Source: QHXW01 sp035280425 (GTDB taxonomy: Bacteria; Acidobacteriota; Terriglobia; Bryobacterales; Bryobacteraceae). Taken from it: 64,000 nt of DNA. The number at the start of each line of letters is the position of its first letter. Positions within the stretch are counted from its first letter, which is position 1. The notes under the pieces are model-generated. The model was given only the letters and a program-made list of their open reading frames with translations, made no database searches and was not told the origin of the DNA. A program made the position numbers and the translations under genes. The stretch spans positions 1 through 64,000 of the forward strand of contig DATEFW010000044.1 of NCBI GenBank assembly GCA_035280425.1. Direction: 5' to 3'. Positions 44,456-52,755 of this stretch are shown here, one piece after another.

Positions 44456-45322
44456 CTGCGCATTGGAATCCACACGTCCATTTCCGGCGGGCTAGAGAAG
44501 GCGGCGCTCAAGGCTGCCGAGCTTGGGGCCAACACGTTTCAGATTTTTTCCGCGAGCCCGAGGATGTGGCGGGCGTCGATGCCGCGGCGGGACGATATCG
44601 CGGCTTTCCGGAGAGCGCGTGAACGCTTCGATTTGCGGCCGCTGGCGATCCACGTAAATTATCTGATCAACCTGGCGTCGCTCGATCCGGTGATCCGCCC
44701 GCGCTCGATCGAAGCATTTCGCGGAGAGATGGAGCGCGCGGACGCGATCGGCGCGGAGTACCTCATCACGCATCCGGGGAGTTACAAAGGGCAGACGTGC
44801 GCGGAGGCGATGGCGGCATTCGCGCTTGGTCTCGCGGAGGCGGCAGGCGATCGCGTGCCCAATGTTACGGTTCTGCTTGAAAATACCGCGGGTTCAGGGT
44901 TCCATATCGGCGGCCGCCTGGAGGAGCTGCACCTCATCTGTGAGCTCGCGGCGCGCGAGACGGCGATCAAGACCGGTTATTGCCTGGATACCTGCCACCT
45001 GTTCGCGGCGGGGTTCGATATTTCGAGCCAGGCAGGTTTGAAAAACGCAGTCGCCGAGGCGGATCGGATTCTGGGACTGGAGAATGTTCCAGTGATCCAT
45101 GCCAACGATTCCAAGATGCCGCTCGGCTCGCACGCGGACCGGCATGAAGACATCGGCGAAGGGCATATCGGCAAAGAAGGTTTCCGGCGCATTCTCGCGC
45201 ATCCCAAGCTGCGGAATAAGGCGTTCATTCTCGAGACGCCTTATGAAGATGAAGGAGACGACCGGCGCAACGTCGAGATGCTGAAAAAGCTGGCGTCGCC
45301 TAAGAAGGTGCGCCGCCGCTGA
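44456..45322 (+). CDS. nfo: Endonuclease IV, apparent CTG start
   Basis: AP endonuclease of base-excision repair with a TIM barrel binding three zinc ions, 288 residues. RIGIHTSISGGLEKAALKAA, NTFQIFSASPRMW, YLITHPGSYKG, LLENTAGSG, YCLDTCHLFAAGFD, IHANDSKMPLGSHADRHEDI, GHIGKEGFRRIL and FILETPYE are all family blocks. The first ATG (44564) would remove the first 36 conserved residues, including the N-terminal strand with the first ligand region. CTG 44456 has AGGATAG at 44444-44450 five bases upstream and yields the normal N-terminus, so it is taken as the start. It overlaps the 3' end of the MoaD/ThiS-like gene by 23 bp. Confidence 0.9.
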   Translation: MRIGIHTSISGGLEKAALKAAELGANTFQIFSASPRMWRASMPRRDDIAAFRRARERFDLRPLAIHVNYLINLASLDPVIRPRSIEAFRGEMERADAIGAEYLITHPGSYKGQTCAEAMAAFALGLAEAAGDRVPNVTVLLENTAGSGFHIGGRLEELHLICELAARETAIKTGYCLDTCHLFAAGFDISSQAGLKNAVAEADRILGLENVPVIHANDSKMPLGSHADRHEDIGEGHIGKEGFRRILAHPKLRNKAFILETPYEDEGDDRRNVEMLKKLASPKKVRRR

Positions 45323-45590
45323 TTGCGGGAACGATGGAGATTTCGTCGCCTGCGTGCAACGGCGTCGCCAGTTCTCCCGTATAACGGATGTCCTCTTTAC
45401 CCACGAACACGTTGACGTGCTCGCGGATGTGGCCCTGCTCATTGATCATGCGGTCGCGCACGCCGGGATGCAGCGCGTAGAATGCCTCGAGAGCATCGCG
45501 CAAGGTGGCCGGCGAACCGGTAATCTCGACGCGACTTTGCCCCGCGCAGAAGGGACGCAGCGGAGCGGGTATGTGAATCGCAACAGGCAC
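45300..45590 (-). CDS. MoaD/ThiS-like ubiquitin-fold sulfur carrier
   Basis: A 96-residue beta-grasp protein from GTG 45590: VAIHIPAPLRPFCAGQSRVE, then ALEAFYALHPGVRDRMINEQ, HVNVFVGKEDIRYTGELATP and GDEISIVPAISGG. The C-terminal diglycine typical of MoaD, ThiS and CysO is present, but three residues (APS) follow it, so activation may need trimming, as for CysO/QbsE-type carriers processed by JAMM peptidases. No moaE, thiF or JAMM gene is adjacent. Its GTG shares one base with the stop of the kinase-BNR gene, which suggests that the two act together. Confidence 0.85.
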   Translation of the reverse strand: MPVAIHIPAPLRPFCAGQSRVEITGSPATLRDALEAFYALHPGVRDRMINEQGHIREHVNVFVGKEDIRYTGELATPLHAGDEISIVPAISGGAPS

Positions 45591-47689
45591 TATCGTTTGC
45601 TCCGCCGTGATTTGCGCTTGGGGGCGGGACGACGCTTCGGCGCGGTTGTACGGGCCGATTTCCGTCGCGGAGCGGCGCGCGGTTCCCCGGTGAGTGCGGC
45701 CTTCACGCAAACGATCGCCGGCAGGCCTTCAAGAATTTTTTTCCAGTTTTTCCCCTCGTCCGAGGAGGCGTAGAGCACGCCGCTGCGGGTTCCGAAGTAA
45801 ATCCCGGCCGGGTCAAGCGTATCTGCGGACATGGCGTCGCGAACGACGGTTTCGTGAGCGCCTTTCTGCGGGAGGCCCCGCGCCAGCGCCTCCCAGGAGG
45901 ATCCGGCGTTCCGCGTACGAAACACGCGCAACCGGCCTTCAGGCGTGCAGCGAAATTCGTCGGATTCGACCGGCAGGATGTAGACGCATTTGGCGTCGCG
46001 CGGGTGCATCACGATAGGGAATCCGAAATCCGAAGGCACCCCATTCGCGATGTCGTTCCAGTTTTCCGCTCCATCATCGGAGCGATAGAGTCCCCAGTGG
46101 TTTTGCAGAAAAAGCCGGTCCGGTTGCGACGGGTGCAGCGCGATTTTGTGGATGCACTGTCCGAACTCCGGGTAGCGTTCGGGCAAATGCACGACGCGGA
46201 TGCCGCGGTTGCGCGCCTGCCAGGTCTGCCCGCCATCGTCGGTGCGATAGACGCCGCCGGCGGAAATGGCGACATACATGCGTTCTTTGCGCGCCGGATC
46301 CGGCAAAATCGTGTGCAGCGCGAGACCGCCGTTTCCAGGCATCCAGCGCGGGCGATGCGGATGATCGAACAAGCCCCGAACGATAGACCATGTGTATCCG
46401 GCATCGCGCGATTCAAAGAGCGCGGCCGGCTCGACGCCGCAGTAGAGGACATCCGGCTCGTCCGCGCGGCCCAGGCAGATCTGCCAGATGTTTTTCAGCG
46501 ACGCGCCGGTGTCGGCGGGGAACTTGACGTTCGCGTCCATGGGATTGGTCCAGATCCTGCCGAAATCGTCCGTCGAGCGCAGCAGCGTTCCCCAAAGCGG
46601 GCTTTGCGTGGAGGCCCAGATGCGGTGGCGGTCTTTTCGGTTGTCAAAAGCCATGGCATAGACCGCGTGGCCGGCAAAATATGGCCCGCCCACTTCCCAG
46701 CGCGACCGTTCTTTGGTGGATCGCAGCAGGAACGCGCCCTTGGTTGTGCCGATCATCAGGAGCACGTCTCCGTGTCGGATGCGGACGTGCGGAACACCGC
46801 GATGCACGGTGGCGCCGGAGCCTCTGGGCTCATTCGGCGCAGCCGATGCGGTGATCGATGCGGACTGCACGGCCTCGAGCGCGGCCTGGATTTCACTGGC
46901 GCGCTGGTAGCGCTGTGCAGGTTCTTTTGCGAGGCAGCGCTGAATGATGGCCCAGAGTCCCGGTGGAATCCAGGAGGGCAGCGCCGGCGGCAGTTCCTGC
47001 AATATGGCGGAGCTGAGCTCGAAACCCGTGCGCCCTTGAAAAGGCAGTTGCCCTGCGGCGGCTTCATAGAGCACAACGCCGAGCGCCCAAAGATCGACGC
47101 GATGGTCCCCTGTCTCGCCGCGCAAAATTTCCGGCGCCATGTAAGCGAGAGTGCCCGACATAGCGCCGGGCGGTTCCCAGGGCGCCATCGATAGCGTGGC
47201 CCCGCTCATCGCGCCTTCCGGAAGCCGGCGCGCCAGACCGAAGTCGAGAATCTTGACCAAGCCTTCCGGCGTTACGACGATATTGGCGCTTTTCAGATCG
47301 CGGTGCACCGTGTTGCGCTCGTGGGCATGCGCCAGCGCGCCTGAGATCTGCACGCCGTACCGCAGAACACCTTCGACGGGCAGCGCTCCTCTGGAAATCA
47401 TGTCGCTCAGGGGCCGGCCCTCAACCAGCTCCATCACGATGAAAAGCTCGCCGGCAATCTCGCCGACTTCGTGAACCGTGCAAATGTTGGGATGGCTCAG
47501 CGCGGACGATGCGCGTGCTTCGTAAAGGAGGTGGTCCCTGGTGACGGAGCCGACGGCCCTTGCCTGGCTCACGACTTTGACTGCCACATCGCGGCCGAGG
47601 ACTTCATCGCGCGCCCGATAGACCACTCCCATGCCGCCCTCGCCGATTTTCGAGAGGATGCGGTAGTGGCCGAGTACCTGGCCGATCAT
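45590..47689 (-). CDS. Ser/Thr protein kinase fused to BNR-type propeller
   Basis: A 699-residue protein. The Hanks kinase domain spans about residues 8-270: the Gly loop in IGEGGMGVVYRARD, AVKVV lysine, HRDLKSANIVVT with the catalytic Asp near residue 129, DFGLAR and the APE-like MAPEIL. The remainder is a propeller with repeated S/T-x-D-x-G-x-x-W Asp-box motifs (SRDAGYTWS, RTDDGGQTWQ, RSDDGAENWN, RTRNAGSSWE, SSDEGKNWKK), as in sialidase and VPS10/HCF136-like folds, and ends in an Arg/Lys-rich tail. No transmembrane helix is evident, so the propeller should be cytoplasmic. One-base overlap with the MoaD/ThiS-like gene; divergent from leuS. Confidence 0.9.
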   Translation of the reverse strand: MIGQVLGHYRILSKIGEGGMGVVYRARDEVLGRDVAVKVVSQARAVGSVTRDHLLYEARASSALSHPNICTVHEVGEIAGELFIVMELVEGRPLSDMISRGALPVEGVLRYGVQISGALAHAHERNTVHRDLKSANIVVTPEGLVKILDFGLARRLPEGAMSGATLSMAPWEPPGAMSGTLAYMAPEILRGETGDHRVDLWALGVVLYEAAAGQLPFQGRTGFELSSAILQELPPALPSWIPPGLWAIIQRCLAKEPAQRYQRASEIQAALEAVQSASITASAAPNEPRGSGATVHRGVPHVRIRHGDVLLMIGTTKGAFLLRSTKERSRWEVGGPYFAGHAVYAMAFDNRKDRHRIWASTQSPLWGTLLRSTDDFGRIWTNPMDANVKFPADTGASLKNIWQICLGRADEPDVLYCGVEPAALFESRDAGYTWSIVRGLFDHPHRPRWMPGNGGLALHTILPDPARKERMYVAISAGGVYRTDDGGQTWQARNRGIRVVHLPERYPEFGQCIHKIALHPSQPDRLFLQNHWGLYRSDDGAENWNDIANGVPSDFGFPIVMHPRDAKCVYILPVESDEFRCTPEGRLRVFRTRNAGSSWEALARGLPQKGAHETVVRDAMSADTLDPAGIYFGTRSGVLYASSDEGKNWKKILEGLPAIVCVKAALTGEPRAAPRRKSARTTAPKRRPAPKRKSRRSKR

Positions 47690-47804
47690 TGGCGTCCGAG
47701 CGGCATGCTGGAAATGCCGATTATATCCGCTTTGTATTTGAGCGGGCCATTACCGGAAATGTAGAGTCGTGTTCAGGTTTGTTAAGATCGTCGAATCACC
47801 CCAA

Positions 47805-50255
47805 ATGCCCGAAAAATCCTACGACCATAACCGGATCGAGCTGAAGTGGTATCAAAAATGGGCGGGCGAAGAACTGTATAAAGCCGAGGAAAATTCGAGC
47901 CGTGCGAAATATTACGTGCTCGAAATGCTGCCGTATCCTTCGGGCGCGCTGCATATCGGGCACATCCGCAATTATGCAATCGGCGACGCGCTGGCGCGCT
48001 ACAAATGGATGCGCGGCTTCAACGTGCTGCATCCGATGGGGTGGGATGCCTTCGGGTTGCCGGCGGAGAACGCTGCCATCGCCAACAAGCGCCCGCCGCG
48101 CGAATGGACGCTGTCGAACATCGAAAAAATGAAGGCCACGCACCGGCGCTTCCAGTTCAGTTACGACTGGGATCGCGAGGTCACCACCTGCGAGCCGGAT
48201 TACTATCGCTGGAACCAGTGGTTCTTTCTCAAAATGCTCGAGCGCGGAATTGCGTATCGCAAGAAGGCGCTGGTCAACTGGTGCCCGTTATGCGCGACCG
48301 TACTGGCCAACGAGCAGGTAGTGGACGGCTGCTGCTGGCGGCATGAGACCACGCCCGTTGAGCAGCGCGCGCTCGAACAGTGGTTTTTCCGGATTACGAA
48401 ATACGCCGACGAACTGCTGGCCGACATGGCGCAGCTCGAGGGCAAATGGCCGGAGCGCGTGCTCACCATGCAGCGCAACTGGATCGGTCGCTCGGAAGGA
48501 ACAGAAATAGATTTCGGCTCCGAGTTCGGACCGATCCGTGTGTTCACCACGCGCGTGGATACGATCTTCGGCGCGACGTGCGTGATTCTCGCACCCGAGC
48601 ATCCGCTGGTGCAAACGCTGGCGGATACCGAGGGCCGCGCTCGCGCAAAACAGATGATCGATGCGCGCGCTAACAAAGATCCGGGCGACCTGGTGAAGGA
48701 AGGTTTTTTCACCGGGCATTATGCGATCAATCCCTACAACCGCGGCCGTGCGCCGATATGGGTGGCCAATTTCGTTTTGATGACTTACGGCACCGGCGCG
48801 ATCATGGCCGTGCCGGCGCACGATGAACGCGATTTCGAATTCTGCACGAAATACGAAATCCCCATCCGGCCGGTGATCCGGCCGGCGGATCGCGGGCTGG
48901 CGAACCCCGATTCGATGAAAGCCGCTTTTCCGGACGACGGAATCGTCGAAAAATCCGGCGAGTTTTCCGGACTTCCGAGCGCAGAGGCTCGCCGCCGGAT
49001 GACCGAAAAAGCCGAGCGCGAAGCTTTCGGCAAGGCAGCCATCACCTATCGCATCAAAGACTGGGGCGTTTCCCGGCAGCGCTACTGGGGCACGCCGATT
49101 CCCGTGGTTCACTGTCCGAAGTGCGGGGTCGTGCCGGTTCCGGAAAACGAGCTCCCGGTTCTGTTGCCGCTTAAAATCGAGATCACCGGCAAGGGCCGAT
49201 CGCCGCTTGAAGAAGTGCCGGAGTTTGTCAACGTAAAATGTCCCAAGTGCGGCGCGCCGGCGCGGCGCGAGACCGACACTATGGACACGTTCGTCGATTC
49301 TTCCTGGTATTTTTACCGCTATTGCGATGCCAAGAACGATGGCGCACCGTTCGACCCGGCCAAAATCGCTTATTGGTTTCCGATCGACCAGTACATCGGC
49401 GGCGTCGAGCATGCCATCCTGCACCTGATTTACTCGCGCTTTTTCACCAAGTTCATGCGCGATCTTGGACTGGTGCGCAACAATGAGCCGGTGACGAAGC
49501 TGTTCACGCAGGGCATGGTGATTGCCGAAGGCGCCAAGATGTCCAAGTCCAAGGGCAATGTGATCGGTGGCGATGACGTGGCTACGCGCTATGGAACGGA
49601 CACCGCGCGCATGTTCGTGCTGTTCGCCGTTCCGCCGGAAAAGGAAATGGATTGGACCGAGGCTGGCGTCGAGGGCATTTATCGTTTCCTCGGCCGCATT
49701 TACCGGTTCGTCACCAAGAATGCCGACAGAGCGAGCGCGGCGGGCGGCGCCGCTTCAGGCGAGTCGGATCAGCGCGTCTTGCGCAAACTTCACCAGACGC
49801 TCAAGAAAATTACCGAAGATTTCGAAACGCGGTGGCATTTCAATACCTCGATCGCCGCGCTGATGGAGCTGGTGAACGAGCTCTATGACAAAGAGGCGAA
49901 GCTTTCGGGCGCAGTGCTGGGGGAGACGCTCGAAAAACTGGCGCTGATGCTCGGACCGTTCGCGCCGTATCTTGCACAGGAGCTATGGGAGGAATTAGGC
50001 AAGAGCGGCCCGGTGTTCCGTGAGTCGTGGCCGGCCTACGATCCGGAGCTGGCCAAGGAAGAGCAGGCCGATATCGTGATTCAGGTGAACGGAAAACTGC
50101 GCAGCCGGCTTGCAGCGCCGTTTGGCACGCCCGAAGAAACGGTCAGGCAACAAGCCCTCGCCGATCCGAAAGTACAGCCATTCGTGAATGGACGGCAAGT
50201 GCTCAAAGTCGTCTTCGTGCCGGATAAGCTGGTGAATATCGTGGTGAAAGGATAA
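47805..50255 (+). CDS. leuS: Leucyl-tRNA synthetase
   Basis: Charges tRNA-Leu; 816 residues from ATG 47805 (an in-frame GTG at 47769 is less likely because family N-termini start at the PEKSYDHNRIELKWYQKW block). The HIGH motif is in PYPSGALHIGHIRNYAIGD near residue 50, the KMSKS motif in AKMSKSKGNV near 579, the editing domain has TRVDTIFGATCVILAPEHP, and zinc-site cysteines occur in CPKCG pairs. The C-terminal domain ends NGKLRSRLA...VPDKLVNIVVKG. The oxidoreductase gene follows after 2 bp. Confidence 0.98.
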   Translation: MPEKSYDHNRIELKWYQKWAGEELYKAEENSSRAKYYVLEMLPYPSGALHIGHIRNYAIGDALARYKWMRGFNVLHPMGWDAFGLPAENAAIANKRPPREWTLSNIEKMKATHRRFQFSYDWDREVTTCEPDYYRWNQWFFLKMLERGIAYRKKALVNWCPLCATVLANEQVVDGCCWRHETTPVEQRALEQWFFRITKYADELLADMAQLEGKWPERVLTMQRNWIGRSEGTEIDFGSEFGPIRVFTTRVDTIFGATCVILAPEHPLVQTLADTEGRARAKQMIDARANKDPGDLVKEGFFTGHYAINPYNRGRAPIWVANFVLMTYGTGAIMAVPAHDERDFEFCTKYEIPIRPVIRPADRGLANPDSMKAAFPDDGIVEKSGEFSGLPSAEARRRMTEKAEREAFGKAAITYRIKDWGVSRQRYWGTPIPVVHCPKCGVVPVPENELPVLLPLKIEITGKGRSPLEEVPEFVNVKCPKCGAPARRETDTMDTFVDSSWYFYRYCDAKNDGAPFDPAKIAYWFPIDQYIGGVEHAILHLIYSRFFTKFMRDLGLVRNNEPVTKLFTQGMVIAEGAKMSKSKGNVIGGDDVATRYGTDTARMFVLFAVPPEKEMDWTEAGVEGIYRFLGRIYRFVTKNADRASAAGGAASGESDQRVLRKLHQTLKKITEDFETRWHFNTSIAALMELVNELYDKEAKLSGAVLGETLEKLALMLGPFAPYLAQELWEELGKSGPVFRESWPAYDPELAKEEQADIVIQVNGKLRSRLAAPFGTPEETVRQQALADPKVQPFVNGRQVLKVVFVPDKLVNIVVKG

Positions 50256-50257
50256 AA

Positions 50258-51574
50258 ATGAACGATCGCAGGGAATTTTTGAAAACCGCCGGCGCGGCAG
50301 CGCTGACTACATCGCTCTTTACGGGCAGAGTTCGCGGCGCGAACGACCGTATCCGCGTCGCCTTCATCGGGATGGGCCGCATGGGAACGGAAAGCATGCA
50401 GGTGGCCTTGAGACTTCCGAACGTCGAAGTGCCGGCGGTGTGCGACGTTTACCAGCCGAATCTCGAAAAGGCGGTCGCCATTACCGGCCGCGGCCCGGAC
50501 GGCACGCCCGACGTGCGCACCAAGGCGAAAGGCATTACGGATTTCCGCGAAGTCCTGCACGATAAATCGATCGACGCCGTCAACATCTCCACCCCTGATC
50601 ACTGGCATCCGTACATGACCGTCGAGGCCTGCAAAAACGGCAAGGACGTGTATGTCGAAAAGCCGATCTCGGTGGTGATCGACGAAGGCCGCAAGATGGT
50701 GCAGGCGGCGCGCAAGTACGATCGCGTCGTGCAGGTCGGCACCTGGCAGCGCTCCGGCGTGCACTTCCAGAAAGCCGTCGAGATCGTGACGAGCGGCAAG
50801 CTCGGCAAAGTGACGTTTGTGCGCACGTGGAACTACGGCCATCAGCCGCAGGAAGGCATCGGGAACCCGCCGGACTCCGATCCACCCGCGGGCCTTGACT
50901 GGAACATGTGGCTGGGCCCCGCGCCCGCACGTCAGTTCAACAAAAACCGCTTCGGCGTCGACCCGAAGCAATATTCGTTCTTCCGATACTTCTGGGATTA
51001 CGCCGGCGGCATGATGACCGACTGGGGAATTCATCTGCTGGACATCGTGCAGATGGCGTTCAATGAAACCGAGCCTGCTTCGATCGTGGGTCTCGGCGGG
51101 AAATTCTACTTGCAAGACGATCGCGAAACGCCGGATACCCTGGAAATCACCTACCAATATCCCAACGGCATGCTCGCGACTTATGAAAATCGCGAAGCCA
51201 ACGCGCAGTCGATGTTCAAACACGGCTACGGCATTCTGTTCCACGGCACCGAAGGCACGCTGTTTGTCGATCGCGCTGGTTATCAGTTAGTCGCGGAGAA
51301 GAACTCGGCGCTCGAAGCCGCCGAGGTCGAGCGATCCAACGACGCTCTCGAAGACCACTGGAAGAATTTCATCGAGTGCATTCAGACAAGGAAGCGGCCC
51401 GCCAGCGACATCGAAATCGGCCATCACTCGACGACCACCGCCATCCTGGGCAACATGGCCTATCGCAGCAAGCTGCGTCTGGATTGGGACGCTCAGCGAG
51501 AAACCACGGCGCAGCCGGAAGCGCGGCACATGTTGAAGCGCGAGTACCGGAAACCATGGAAGCTCGAAGTCTAA
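50258..51574 (+). CDS. Tat-exported Gfo/Idh/MocA family oxidoreductase
   Basis: A 438-residue NAD(P)-dependent sugar-type dehydrogenase with a twin-arginine leader (NDRREFLKTAGAAALTTSLF). VAFIGMGRMG is the Rossmann motif near residue 36, EKPISV (EKP motif) near 129, and a C-terminal domain contains TWNYGHQPQ and WDYAGGMMTDWGIHLLDI, typical of the secreted acidobacterial and planctomycete subfamily. Such exported members probably keep their cofactor bound during folding. It begins 2 bp after leuS and its last 19 bases overlap the M55 peptidase gene. Confidence 0.92.
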   Translation: MNDRREFLKTAGAAALTTSLFTGRVRGANDRIRVAFIGMGRMGTESMQVALRLPNVEVPAVCDVYQPNLEKAVAITGRGPDGTPDVRTKAKGITDFREVLHDKSIDAVNISTPDHWHPYMTVEACKNGKDVYVEKPISVVIDEGRKMVQAARKYDRVVQVGTWQRSGVHFQKAVEIVTSGKLGKVTFVRTWNYGHQPQEGIGNPPDSDPPAGLDWNMWLGPAPARQFNKNRFGVDPKQYSFFRYFWDYAGGMMTDWGIHLLDIVQMAFNETEPASIVGLGGKFYLQDDRETPDTLEITYQYPNGMLATYENREANAQSMFKHGYGILFHGTEGTLFVDRAGYQLVAEKNSALEAAEVERSNDALEDHWKNFIECIQTRKRPASDIEIGHHSTTTAILGNMAYRSKLRLDWDAQRETTAQPEARHMLKREYRKPWKLEV

Positions 51575-52407
51575 GCCCGATCGTTCTTCTGATGGCTGCC
51601 GCGGCCCTCGGCGCGCAGTCGCACAAGACCGTTTTCCTCATCACGGACGCGGAGGGCGTTGCCGGCGTCTGCCGTCAGGATCAGACCGATCCCAAAGATC
51701 AGGAGATGCGCCAGCTACTAACCGGCGAAATCAACGCCGCCGTGGATGGGCTTTACCAGGGCGGCGCCGATGACGTGATCGTCTGGGACGGTCACGACGG
51801 CAGCCAGACGCTTTCTGCGCTGACCATTCATCCGCGGGCCAAGCTGATCATCGGCGACCTGGGCGTCTCAATGACACTCGAGCGCCATTACGTCGCCGTC
51901 GGCTTCATCGGCCAGCACGCGCGCGCCAATAGCAAGGGCGGCATCATGGCCCACAGCTATAGCTCCCTCGGCATCCAGACCATGCTCATGAACGGCAAGC
52001 CGGTGGGCGAGATTGAAACCCGCGCGGCTCTGGCGGGAGCGTTCAACACGCCGGTGATTCTGCTGACCGGAGATCAGGCTGCGGCCGATAATTTGCACGC
52101 CATTGTGCCCGATGCGGAGCTCGCGGTGGTGAAAGAAGGCTTTGCCAATTACGCCTGCCAGACGCTCTCCGCCGATGCCGCGCGCAAGCTGATCCGCGAA
52201 AAAGCGCTTCGGGCGATCGAGCGCGCTGCCGAGATCAAGCCTTACAAGATCGAAGGTCCCGTGACCATCCAGATCGAGTACACCACGCGCAATGCGCTGG
52301 GGCCGAATGCATTGCTGCGGCCCGGCGCCGAAGTGATCGACGCGCGCACTATCCGCTATCACGGCAAAGATTTCATGGAAGCCTGGACACGCTACGAGCA
52401 TCCGTAG
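51556..52407 (+). CDS. Exported M55-family D-aminopeptidase (DppA-like)
   Basis: A 283-residue zinc peptidase with a signal peptide (IVLLMAAAALGAQ). VFLITDAEGVAGV supplies the first metal ligands (D-x-E), VIVWDGHDGSQTL the next, FIGQHARAN the His, and VVKEGFANYACQTLSADAAR with TIQIEYTTRNAL fits the second half of the family. DppA-type enzymes release D-Ala or act on D-dipeptides. The start ATG 51556 is chosen because it opens into the signal peptide; the frame is open earlier only as a shadow of the upstream gene, which it overlaps by 19 bases. Confidence 0.88.
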   Translation: MEARSLSPIVLLMAAAALGAQSHKTVFLITDAEGVAGVCRQDQTDPKDQEMRQLLTGEINAAVDGLYQGGADDVIVWDGHDGSQTLSALTIHPRAKLIIGDLGVSMTLERHYVAVGFIGQHARANSKGGIMAHSYSSLGIQTMLMNGKPVGEIETRAALAGAFNTPVILLTGDQAAADNLHAIVPDAELAVVKEGFANYACQTLSADAARKLIREKALRAIERAAEIKPYKIEGPVTIQIEYTTRNALGPNALLRPGAEVIDARTIRYHGKDFMEAWTRYEHP

Positions 52408-52414
52408 CGTGCGA

Positions 52415-52717
52415 TTAGAAAGGTCCGCCGAAGCGTAGAAATCCGAGGACGATCGCGGCAATCTGAAGCGCGGCGCCCGCGGCCACCAGCGCCAGCATGC
52501 CTTTGCGTTTTCGGCTCGCCGGAAACAGATCGGCGTGGCGGCCGATCACCTCGCGATATTTCCCGTTGATCAGAAGCCACTCAAGCGGTTGATCGACGGA
52601 GCCCTTGAGATTGACTTCGCGAAGCAGCGCTCCAAAAAGCCGATTGGCCGCGATGATCAAACCCCAGCCTCCGAAAAAAAGCAAGGCGAGCAGCAGAATG
52701 ACGAAAACTTCCGGCAT
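52415..52717 (-). CDS. Small two-helix membrane protein
   Basis: A 100-residue protein with a transmembrane helix at each end (FVILLLALLFFGGWGLIIAA; MLALVAAGAALQIAAIVLGF) and a charged central loop. No family recognised. It is the most distal gene of the S9/oxidase/VWA minus-strand run, 38 bp from the VWA gene and convergent with the M55 gene (7 bp gap). Confidence 0.65.
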   Translation of the reverse strand: MPEVFVILLLALLFFGGWGLIIAANRLFGALLREVNLKGSVDQPLEWLLINGKYREVIGRHADLFPASRKRKGMLALVAAGAALQIAAIVLGFLRFGGPF

Positions 52718-52755
52718 TAACTGAAGCGTTCAGTTTAACGTGGATTGGTTCAGCG

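Noticed and set aside
48288..49424. 378-codon minus-strand frame inside leuS
   Set aside because: Antisense of leuS with Arg/His/Ala-rich composition.
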